NCBI GenBank assembly: GCA_030427485.1
Contig: JAUICG010000001.1
Coordinates: forward strand, 1-64,000
Length of the DNA stretch: 64,000 nt
Source: Gammaproteobacteria bacterium
GTDB taxonomy: Bacteria; Pseudomonadota; Gammaproteobacteria; Pseudomonadales; Halieaceae
Direction of reading: 5' to 3'
The notes beneath the pieces were generated by a model that saw only the letters and a list, made by a program, of their open reading frames with translations, did not search any database and was not told the origin of the DNA. Shown one piece after another: positions 17,153-25,035 of this stretch (its first letter is position 1; each line of letters starts with the position of its first letter). The position numbers were made by a program, and so were the translations under genes.

Positions 17153-19639
17153 ATGAAACTGGCAAACAATTGTTACAAGAGGCAGGGGGCCCGCAAAGCA
17201 AACCTGTCACCTCTGGTTTTTTCAGTGCTTTGTCTTGCGCTGCCTGGAGCGCACACCAGTGCGGCGGAGACAGTGTTTGGTCCCAGCCTGTTCACGGTGG
17301 AGAGCGCCGGTCCCTGGAATGCCGCGGTAGGCGATTTTGCCCGTGACGGCTTTCCCGATGTCGCCTTTGTCAATTTCCTCGATAACAGCGTGTCGATTGC
17401 GCTGGGCTTTGGCAATGGCAAGTTCTCCGATGTCGGTAAGGTCGGTGTCGGCGGGAATCCGACGGCAATCATCAGCGGTGACTGGAACCTGGATGGTCGC
17501 GCCGATCTGGCGGTGGCTAACTTCAGTAATGACACCCTGTCCATCCTGATGGGCGCAGAGCAGGCAACTTTTGTGAAGATGCCGCGCGTACCCACTGGTT
17601 ATGGGCCGACCTCGATCATCAGTGGCGACTGGAATGCCGATGGCAAACCTGACCTGGCGGTTTCCAACCGCAATAGCGATGACGTTTCTATCCTGATCGG
17701 TGATGGCACCGGTGCCTTCACGCCCACGAGTACCACCGCGATCGGCTCGTTCCCGGCGGGTATCGTGACCGGGGACTGGAACCGGGATGGTATCGCCGAC
17801 CTGGCGATTGTGAATCATTTCGACGACAACGTTTCCATCCTGATCGGCGCACCTGACGGCAGTTTCACGCTTGACCATAACACCGACGTCGGCCATTTCC
17901 CGGGCGCCATTGTTACCGGTGACTGGAACCGGGACGGCATTGCCGATCTCGCGGTTGCCAACGGCCGTGACGATGACCTGTCCATTCTGCAGGGTGTTGG
18001 CGACGGCACGTTTACTGAACTGGGACGCCTGCCGGCCGGTGATGCGCCGGCCGAACTGGTCGCCAATGACCTGAACAATGACGGTATTGCAGACCTTGCA
18101 GTAACCAACCGCGACGACAATAACATCACAGTTTATGTCGGTGCGGGCGATGGCTCATTCAGCGAGGACAAGGTGATCGCGGTGGGTCGTTCTCCCAACG
18201 GTATCGCTTCAGGTGACTGGAACAAGGATGGCCGCGATGATCTGCTTGTCGCAAATTTCCTGGGTAAGGGGTTTACCACGTTCCTGAACGCGACGCCTTA
18301 CGTCACGACCCCGGATAGCAGTTTCGCTGTTGAGCCGGGGAACCTGACCGGCCGGTTACCTCTGAATATATCGACCGGTGACTACAATCGTAACGGCACT
18401 ACCGATGTAACGATCAGCAGTCGTCTTGATGACGATGTTTCCACTTTTGACGGCAATGGTGCCAGCACGTTTGTCGCAACCGGAATTGGCGTGGGCGCCA
18501 AGCCGACGGGGAGTTGTTCCGCAGACTGGAACCGGGATGGAATCGCTGACCAGGCCCATGGCAATATGAACGACAGTAGTGTCACCGTCTCATACGGTGT
18601 AGGCGATGGCAGTTTTGTGTCAGCGGCAACCCTGGCGGTTGGGACCAATCCGGTCGAGGTGCTCTGTGAGGACGTCAATGCCGATGGCAGCGTCGACCTC
18701 GTAGTCGTAAACCGCGATAGCAATAACCTGTCCATCGGTCAGCGGCAGCCTGACGGCAGTTTCGCACAAACACATGTCATTCCGACCGGCATGAAGCCGG
18801 TCGCGGTGTTCGCCGCCGACCTGAATCGTGACGGCAAGACCGACCTCGTCGTTGCCAACCGCGGTAGCAACAACATTTCCGTGTTCCACGGCGCCGGTGA
18901 TGGCAATTTCACAAAGATTACCGACTTGAGCAACGGCCAGTCGCCGGTATCCATAGGTGGAGGAGACTTCAACCGCGATGGACTGACCGATATCGCTGTT
19001 GCCTACCGCGACAGCAACAGGGTCACCATTATGGGTGGCAGCAAGGCAGGGTCGTTTATCGCGCTGCGGAATATCGCAGTCGGGCAGAAGCCATTGAGTG
19101 TCGTAGCCGCCGACTTCAACAATGATGGCATCGACGACCTGGCTGTTGCCAACCTGGACGCCGATAGCGTGCAGATACTGCAGGGGAACGGTGATGCCAC
19201 ATTTGCTGATGGCGCGCTATTGGCGGCTGGCGACGGACCAGCTGCGCTTGCGAGTATTGACTTCAACCGTGACGGCCGGATGGATATTGTCTCTGTCAAC
19301 AGCAACGACAGTGGCTTTTCACTGTTGATGAACAACAGCTCGGTTGAGTTGGATGATACCGACGGTGACGGCACACCGGATATCGCGGATAACTGCGTAA
19401 ACACACCAAACGCTGACCAACGAGATACGAATTTCGATGGTTACGGCAACATTTGTGACGCGGACCTGAACAACGATGGTACCGTCGATGCGGCGGATTA
19501 TAACGCCATGCTGCTTGCGCGCTTGTCCGGTGACCCGGATGCAGACCTGAACGGGGACCAGTTGATCAACAATATCGATTTGTATCTTTTGATTATCTAC
19601 GCTTATAAGGCACCCGGGCCCAGCGGGCTGGCGCCGTAA
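17153..19639 (+). CDS. Secreted FG-GAP/VCBS beta-propeller protein with C-terminal dockerin-like domain
   Basis: 828 residues from ATG 17153, preceded by GGAGG; the start fits because a signal peptide follows immediately (hydrophobic LVFSVLCLALPG then a SAA cleavage site). The body carries about 14 FG-GAP/VCBS-type repeats of the form GDWNRDGIADLAV, each with the Ca-binding DxDxDG-like core, which would fold as one or two beta-propellers. The last about 100 residues hold a TSP3-like DTDGDGTPDIADNC segment and a dockerin-like pair (NNDGTVDAADY and LNGDQLINNID). It should be exported and calcium-binding. Such proteins usually mediate surface attachment or binding. Its presence inside a synthase cluster is unusual; it may help display or retain the product outside the cell. 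Confidence 0.85.
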   Translation: MKLANNCYKRQGARKANLSPLVFSVLCLALPGAHTSAAETVFGPSLFTVESAGPWNAAVGDFARDGFPDVAFVNFLDNSVSIALGFGNGKFSDVGKVGVGGNPTAIISGDWNLDGRADLAVANFSNDTLSILMGAEQATFVKMPRVPTGYGPTSIISGDWNADGKPDLAVSNRNSDDVSILIGDGTGAFTPTSTTAIGSFPAGIVTGDWNRDGIADLAIVNHFDDNVSILIGAPDGSFTLDHNTDVGHFPGAIVTGDWNRDGIADLAVANGRDDDLSILQGVGDGTFTELGRLPAGDAPAELVANDLNNDGIADLAVTNRDDNNITVYVGAGDGSFSEDKVIAVGRSPNGIASGDWNKDGRDDLLVANFLGKGFTTFLNATPYVTTPDSSFAVEPGNLTGRLPLNISTGDYNRNGTTDVTISSRLDDDVSTFDGNGASTFVATGIGVGAKPTGSCSADWNRDGIADQAHGNMNDSSVTVSYGVGDGSFVSAATLAVGTNPVEVLCEDVNADGSVDLVVVNRDSNNLSIGQRQPDGSFAQTHVIPTGMKPVAVFAADLNRDGKTDLVVANRGSNNISVFHGAGDGNFTKITDLSNGQSPVSIGGGDFNRDGLTDIAVAYRDSNRVTIMGGSKAGSFIALRNIAVGQKPLSVVAADFNNDGIDDLAVANLDADSVQILQGNGDATFADGALLAAGDGPAALASIDFNRDGRMDIVSVNSNDSGFSLLMNNSSVELDDTDGDGTPDIADNCVNTPNADQRDTNFDGYGNICDADLNNDGTVDAADYNAMLLARLSGDPDADLNGDQLINNIDLYLLIIYAYKAPGPSGLAP

Positions 19640-19666
19640 ATAAACGCGCTACAGTGGAGCGAATGA

Positions 19667-19846
19667 ATGGACAACAGATTACTTGAAACACTGGCCTGTC
19701 CGGCCTGCAAGGGCCCGCTGGAGTATCGCGAGCGGGAACAGGAACTGGTTTGCCAAGGCGAACGTCTGGCGTATCGGATTGTTGACGATATACCGATTAT
19801 GCTCGCGTCAGAGGCAAGACAGTTATCTCAGTCAGAAGCGGGTTAA
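19667..19846 (+). CDS. YcaR/Trm112-like small zinc-ribbon protein
   Basis: 59 residues, starting at ATG 19667 with GGAG seven bases upstream. The sequence follows the YcaR (UPF0434/Trm112) pattern closely: MDNRLLETLACPACKGPL, a third Cys in ELVCQ, and a C-terminal DDIPIMLASEAR. Usually bacterial ycaR sits between lpxK and kdsB; here neither gene is near, and it is enclosed by the dockerin protein gene and the exporter-like fusion. Trm112 proteins in eukaryotes and archaea stabilise methyltransferases, so a partnership with the methyltransferase at 11932-12945 is possible but unproven. Confidence 0.85.
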   Translation: MDNRLLETLACPACKGPLEYREREQELVCQGERLAYRIVDDIPIMLASEARQLSQSEAG

Positions 19847-19903
19847 GGCATTGATTGGAACTTCAATGCGGGGTCGGCGTGTCAATTGCAGCGGGATGAA
19901 ACT

Positions 19904-22333
19904 ATGACACAACCATACAAGCTAATTTATAAGAAGAAAGCGGAACTCACCACGCGCAAGGGCGAAATTATTTTCCTGACAAGCGTGCGCGATGCTGCCC
20001 GTTATTCGCTGACACCTGATCAGTACGCGCTCGCCCGGTTGTTCGATGGTAACCGGTCCAAGCAGGAAGTGCTCGAATTGTATCGCAAGGACTTCGGCAA
20101 TGAACTGACCGAGGAGAATTTCCAGGAGTTCATCGACAACCTCGAAGAGGTCGGACTGCTGGAATGTCGCACATCGATACTGCCGGGTAGCAATACAGTT
20201 GTCGACCACCTGAACTGGACGCATGGTGCAAATGCTGACGACACGCCATCGGAGGATGACAGCGATCCGGAAGAGAGTATGGAGGCATACCCGCCGGAAA
20301 CGGAGGATGAACTCGTCATGCGGCAGGGGCGCAGACGCCAGCGCGTCGCCGCTGCGCCACAGCGGTTGACCAGGGCCGGTGATGCCGGTACGCATACGAA
20401 AGGCGTCAAACTTCTGCTACGCCTCCCGATCCGCTGGCTGATGCCGCTGGCTCATCTGATGACGCTGCCGCTGCGCAGCCGTTTTGTGCGCGTATTTTTC
20501 ATGCTCACCGCCGTCGCCGCCCTGTATGGTCTCTGGTATGACCGTCTCGATGTAAGTCGTGACCTGCAGCTGTTCGTCGAGCCACTGGTAATCGTGCAGA
20601 CTCTCCTGATCGGTATGTTCACGGTCAACCTGCTGGGGCAACTCGCGCGGGTAGGCGCGACCTATTTCTACTCGCAGAAAATTCCACCGTTCGGTATCGC
20701 CCTGGCCTTCAACGTGCTGCCGCGTTTTTATGCCAGCCTCTCAGAGCATGCAGGCTTGCTCGGTCTGGAACAGCGCCGCGGCATACTGATGAGTTCGCTG
20801 TATTCGAACGTGATGATATTTTCCATCACCTCGTTCGTCTGGTTCATCTCGAAGAATAACGGCACGCTGTTGCCACTGCTGATGATCGCCATCGCGGCAT
20901 TGAGTGTGATACGCCTGCTACTGGCGCTCAACCCGTTGTCAAAACGCGCCGGCTACTACCTGCTCTCGGCCAAACTCGGCGTACCGCTGCTGCGCGAACG
21001 CGCACTGTTCGCACTCATGGGGAAAACGCTGGTGAGCAAGCCGGGTGAGAAGACCATCTCCCCCTGGGCTTTGCGATTCTACGGTCTACTCGTAATTGCG
21101 TGGTTGGTGTTCAGCACGACGCTGATAACTATTGTGGTAGGCGGCTGGCTGGAGGCCCATTGGGGCGGCCTTGGCGTGCTCATATTCATCGGGCTGGCCA
21201 CGGCCATGCTGTATGCACCGATACAACAGGCGCGCCGGGCCAGCCGCAAGATCGGCAAGTTGCAGCAGGAATCCGATGCAATTGGCAAGAAGGACCAGCC
21301 GGCCTCGCCGACGAAGCGCGTGATGCGCCTGGTGTTGCTGGCAGGGCTGATCATCGTTGGTATGTTGCCCTATACCTATGAACCCGGCGGCGAGCTGACC
21401 CTTCTGCCACTGCCCAAGAGTCGCGTCGACGTACGCGCGCAAATCGAGGGGCCCATTCAGGAGGTTCTGGTTGCAGAAGGCCAGCGGGTCAAGAAGGGTG
21501 AACTGCTGGCACGCATGTCCGATGATGAGGAGCAGCGAAATATCGCCACGGCTCAAGCGGAGATCAAGAAACTGCGGGCTGAGCTGACGAAAGCCCACGC
21601 CGGCCCGACGGCGGAGGAGATCGCATCAGCCAAGCAACGGGTAGAAACAGCGCGCGTGGCCCACCAGTTTGCCAAGTCGCAGGTTGAGCGCTACGCGGTA
21701 CTTTCCGAGCAGGGCACGGTCTCCATTCAGCAGTATGAGAATCGCCAGTCCGAGGCTGAGAACGCACTTTCCGAGATGACACAGGCGACGAAGGATCTTG
21801 AGCTGTTGCTGGCCTGGACCCGCGCCGAGGACATCGAAGCCATTGAGGCGCGGATTGCCCAGGAACAGGCGCAACTCGACTACTACAGACAGCGCCTGCA
21901 ATACAGCGAGTTGCGGGCACCGATCGATGGTTTCATCGCCTCGGTCACCATACAGAAGGCTGCCGGTAACTACCTCGAACGGGGAGACCTGTTCGCTATT
22001 GTTGCCGACGATAAAGTCCTGCTGGCGGAAATCAGAGTGCCCCAGGCCGATATCGGAGAGGTTCGGATTGACGCACCGGTGCGAATCAAGTTGTGGAGCT
22101 TTCCCGATCGCGAGTTCCACGGGGTGGTACAGAGTATCGCGCCGACGGCTGACGAGAGCCCGTACGGTAAGGTTGTGCGCGTCAGGTCCGAAATGGATAA
22201 CCAGAGCGGTCTACTGAAAGCCAACCTGACAGGCCAGGCGAAAATTACCGGTGAGCAACAACCGGTGTTTCTGGTCTTCACACGCATGTTAGCACGCTTT
22301 GTGCAGGTCGAGTTGTGGTCATGGCTGCCGTAA
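19904..22333 (+). CDS. PqqD-like / degenerate M50-like membrane domain / HlyD membrane-fusion protein
   Basis: 809 residues from ATG 19904 (a TTG 18 bases earlier is possible). Residues about 1-95 look like a PqqD-type winged helix. A polar linker follows, then a multi-helix membrane segment (about 165-400) with the layout of M50-type peptidases fused to HlyD. The HExxH position reads VNLLGQLARV and the second-ligand motif NPxxxxDGYY reads NPLSKRAGYY, so the zinc site is lost. From about 460 there is another membrane helix, then a HlyD adaptor with biotinyl-like halves (IEGPIQEVLVAEGQRVKKGE and ELRAPIDGFIASV) and a coiled coil between. The role is probably export-related. No ABC transporter or TolC gene is in the window. 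Confidence 0.82.
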   Translation: MTQPYKLIYKKKAELTTRKGEIIFLTSVRDAARYSLTPDQYALARLFDGNRSKQEVLELYRKDFGNELTEENFQEFIDNLEEVGLLECRTSILPGSNTVVDHLNWTHGANADDTPSEDDSDPEESMEAYPPETEDELVMRQGRRRQRVAAAPQRLTRAGDAGTHTKGVKLLLRLPIRWLMPLAHLMTLPLRSRFVRVFFMLTAVAALYGLWYDRLDVSRDLQLFVEPLVIVQTLLIGMFTVNLLGQLARVGATYFYSQKIPPFGIALAFNVLPRFYASLSEHAGLLGLEQRRGILMSSLYSNVMIFSITSFVWFISKNNGTLLPLLMIAIAALSVIRLLLALNPLSKRAGYYLLSAKLGVPLLRERALFALMGKTLVSKPGEKTISPWALRFYGLLVIAWLVFSTTLITIVVGGWLEAHWGGLGVLIFIGLATAMLYAPIQQARRASRKIGKLQQESDAIGKKDQPASPTKRVMRLVLLAGLIIVGMLPYTYEPGGELTLLPLPKSRVDVRAQIEGPIQEVLVAEGQRVKKGELLARMSDDEEQRNIATAQAEIKKLRAELTKAHAGPTAEEIASAKQRVETARVAHQFAKSQVERYAVLSEQGTVSIQQYENRQSEAENALSEMTQATKDLELLLAWTRAEDIEAIEARIAQEQAQLDYYRQRLQYSELRAPIDGFIASVTIQKAAGNYLERGDLFAIVADDKVLLAEIRVPQADIGEVRIDAPVRIKLWSFPDREFHGVVQSIAPTADESPYGKVVRVRSEMDNQSGLLKANLTGQAKITGEQQPVFLVFTRMLARFVQVELWSWLP

Positions 22334-22334
22334 C

Positions 22335-22362
22335 CGGGTGAAGCAGTCAACGGGTGAAGCAG
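22335..22362 (+). repeat. Short direct repeat between exporter and propeller genes
   Basis: The 12-mer CGGGTGAAGCAG occurs at 22335-22346 and again at 22351-22362, with TCAA between. It begins one base after the stop of the HlyD-fusion gene and ends before the ribosome-binding site of the next gene. It may be a replication-slippage duplication; no function is evident. Confidence 0.6.
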
Positions 22363-22377
22363 CAGTAAGGGATTGTA

Positions 22378-23949
22378 ATGACAACCAGTGGAGCAGTGTT
22401 TCCCGACTGCCAGGGCGTTCCCGTAGCTGACCCTGACAATAACCATAACGAGGAAGCTGACAACGTGGACAGAGGCAATTCACCGGCAATGCCATTACCG
22501 GCACCGATGGGTCGCGATGACTTCCGCTGTATTTCCAAGCAGGGTTTTGGGGATGGCTGGAATCACTATGCGCATTGCATGGCGTGGTTTGAGGACCACC
22601 TCTATGTCGGCACCAGTCGCGCCATACTCGCGATGATCAAGGTCAATGACCCGCCACCGGCGCTGAACCATTGGCCCATAAACTCCCCCGATGATGTCTA
22701 TGATATCGATCGTCGCGCACATATCTGGCAGTACAACCCGCGTGAGGAAACCTGGCGGCAGGTGTTTATTTCGCCGATGGTGAAGGGTCGCACGGACGAG
22801 ATAGTGGCGCGCGATATCGGTTACCGTGGTATCGCCGTTTACCAGGGTCCAAGCGACAGCAAGCCCTGTCTTTATGTGTGTACCTGGTCGTCCTCGAAGG
22901 GGCAGCCGCCGATCATCATGCGCAGTGAGGACGGGCTGACCTTTGAAGAACTGCCCAGACCGTCCTGGGGCGAATTCGTGAACACTTTTCGCACACTTGT
23001 TCCCTACAAGGGTTGCCTGTTCACCACGCCCACCGGTTCAACGGCCGGTTATGGCAAGGCACAGGAGTGTGTGGGTGGCGCACCGGTTATCTATGTCTGC
23101 CGGGACCCGATGAGCGGCGAGTGGCTGGAGGCAAGCCTGCCCGGTTTCGATGACCCGAACAACCTGACAACATTCGAGATGCATACGTACAACGGCTACC
23201 TGTACGCCGGCACGATTAACGCTGAGGAGGGCTACCAGATCTGGAAAACCGATGCCAGCGGCGAGCCGCCGTTTCAGTGGAAGAAAGTCGTGACCCAGGG
23301 CGCCTATCGCGGCAAGCTCAATGAGATTGCGGTCAGTATGTGTGAACTCGATGGCCTGCTTTACGTCGGTAGTGGTATCGTCAACGGGGGCTACCATCGG
23401 CTTGCCAAGGTTGGCCCTGCCGCAGGTGAGATCATTCGCTTGCATCCGGACGACAGCTGGGACCTTGTAATCGGTAATCCGCGCCTGACCCCGGATGGCC
23501 TGAAGTATCCGCTGGGGCATATGGGCCCCGGCTTTGATAATTTCTTCAACGGGTATATATGGCGCATGTTCGTCCACGAGGGCGTGATGTACGTCGGCAC
23601 ATTCAAATGGACGGTGCTGATGCCGTTTATCCCGCTGGAGAAGTGGCCGGACGCGGCGCAATTGCTGGTCGAGATTCGTGGTGTCGATGATCTCGTCAGC
23701 CAGAACGCCGGATTTGACCTGTGGAGGACCAGCGACGGTGTTCACTGGGACCCGATAACCCGTACGGGTTTTGAAAACGGGTATAACTGGGGGGTACGTA
23801 CCATGGCATCGACACCCTATGGCCTGTTTATTGGCACAGCCAACCCGTTCGGCCCGGAAGTGGCCGCAAAGACTGAGAATGGCTGGCAGTACCAGCCTAA
23901 TCCTCGCGGTGGAGCAGAAGTATGGCTGGGTATCCCGCGAGAGAATTGA
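22378..23949 (+). CDS. Beta-propeller-like protein of unknown function
   Basis: 523 residues, ATG start behind AAGGGA. I do not recognise a named family. The sequence has recurring blocks of the kind HLYVGTSR, LYVCTWSS, YLYAGTINA, LLYVGSGIV, MYVGTF, GLFIGTANP, each followed by a Trp-containing strand such as YQIWKTD or FDLWRTSDG, typical of a six- or seven-bladed beta-propeller (sialidase- or kelch-like). No clear signal peptide is seen at this start. Neighbours are the exporter-like fusion and a sulfotransferase. It could be a scaffold, or a non-catalytic or novel tailoring protein. The catalytic potential of propellers means an enzyme role cannot be ruled out. Confidence 0.75.
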   Translation: MTTSGAVFPDCQGVPVADPDNNHNEEADNVDRGNSPAMPLPAPMGRDDFRCISKQGFGDGWNHYAHCMAWFEDHLYVGTSRAILAMIKVNDPPPALNHWPINSPDDVYDIDRRAHIWQYNPREETWRQVFISPMVKGRTDEIVARDIGYRGIAVYQGPSDSKPCLYVCTWSSSKGQPPIIMRSEDGLTFEELPRPSWGEFVNTFRTLVPYKGCLFTTPTGSTAGYGKAQECVGGAPVIYVCRDPMSGEWLEASLPGFDDPNNLTTFEMHTYNGYLYAGTINAEEGYQIWKTDASGEPPFQWKKVVTQGAYRGKLNEIAVSMCELDGLLYVGSGIVNGGYHRLAKVGPAAGEIIRLHPDDSWDLVIGNPRLTPDGLKYPLGHMGPGFDNFFNGYIWRMFVHEGVMYVGTFKWTVLMPFIPLEKWPDAAQLLVEIRGVDDLVSQNAGFDLWRTSDGVHWDPITRTGFENGYNWGVRTMASTPYGLFIGTANPFGPEVAAKTENGWQYQPNPRGGAEVWLGIPREN

Positions 23950-24016
23950 CGCCGGAAAACACGACGGCTTTACATTGTCCAGGGCTTTTACCTGTAGTTT
24001 CTAGAAGGGGTTCACT

Positions 24017-24916
24017 ATGTCTGATCCATTAATCCTGTTGGGTCCACCGCGTTCTTTCACCTCGGTGATAAGTGCGATGGTCGGACAACACCCGCAGATG
24101 TACGGTTTGCCTGAGGTGCATCTGTTTGTTGCGGATACGGTCGGTGAACTTTTCTTCTACTACAAGATTGCCGGCCGCCGTCGTTCGCACGGACTGCTGC
24201 GTACGATTGCGGAAGTCTACATCAAGACCCAGAACAAGAAGACCATTGAACTGGCCAGGGCCTGGCTGATAAAAAACAAGGACACGCCGACTGCGGAGGT
24301 ATTCCACAAGATTGTCAGCAAGGTTGATCCGAAAATAGTGGTGGAGAAAAGCGTGACCACGGTATGGAAACCGGGAAACCTGCAACGCGTACTCAAAGTC
24401 TTTCCCAATGCGCGATTCATTCACCTGACGCGTCACCCCCGCGCGCAGTGCGAATCCATGATGGAGGCACTGAAGACCGAGGTCGGGCTGACCCGGGAAA
24501 TGCAGGACCATACCACCACACCACCGACAACCGATCCGCAAATACTCTGGTACAACATTCACTCAAATATCGTCAACTTCCTCAAGGACATTCCGCAGGA
24601 ACGATACATGCGTATTCGGGGGGAAGACGTATTGCAGGACCCGGACAGGTACCTGCGTGAGATGTCCGCGTGGCTGGGGCTGCGCACGGACGACGAAGCC
24701 ATTGATGAAATGAAACACCCGGAGCGTTCACCGTTTTCGAAACTCGGTCCGCCGAATGCACCGTTTGGCAACGATCCGAAGTTTATCAAGGATCCCGCTC
24801 TCCGGCCGGCACGCGCCAAGCAGCAGAGTCTCGAGGGTGTGCTGAGCTGGCGTGACGACATTCCGGGTTTCACGGATGAAGTAAAAGAGATGGCGAGGTC
24901 CTTTGGCTACGAGTGA
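24017..24916 (+). CDS. PAPS-dependent sulfotransferase
   Basis: 299 residues, ATG 24017 behind AGAAGGGG. The 5'-phosphosulfate loop is ILLGPPRSFTSVIS at residues about 6-19, and the 3'-phosphate-binding motif is RFIHLTRHPRAQCESMM (about 134-150). Both are standard for Golgi- and bacterial-type carbohydrate/lipid sulfotransferases. The middle His/Lys-rich segment and the C-terminal WRDDIPGF segment are also typical. It is cytosolic, since no signal peptide is seen. Its place at the end of the cluster suggests transfer of a sulfate to a hydroxyl of the product, which would make the product an anionic, amphiphilic lipid. The acceptor is unknown. Confidence 0.88.
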   Translation: MSDPLILLGPPRSFTSVISAMVGQHPQMYGLPEVHLFVADTVGELFFYYKIAGRRRSHGLLRTIAEVYIKTQNKKTIELARAWLIKNKDTPTAEVFHKIVSKVDPKIVVEKSVTTVWKPGNLQRVLKVFPNARFIHLTRHPRAQCESMMEALKTEVGLTREMQDHTTTPPTTDPQILWYNIHSNIVNFLKDIPQERYMRIRGEDVLQDPDRYLREMSAWLGLRTDDEAIDEMKHPERSPFSKLGPPNAPFGNDPKFIKDPALRPARAKQQSLEGVLSWRDDIPGFTDEVKEMARSFGYE

Positions 24917-25035
24917 GAAGAACAGTGGATCGCACGATCGGCCGCTGAGACGGCGCTTCTCGTGAGTGAGGAGATCGCAGGGTAAAACAATCGATTCCTG
25001 CACCGCTGGTCCGATCACCAGCAGGGAGGTCAAAT

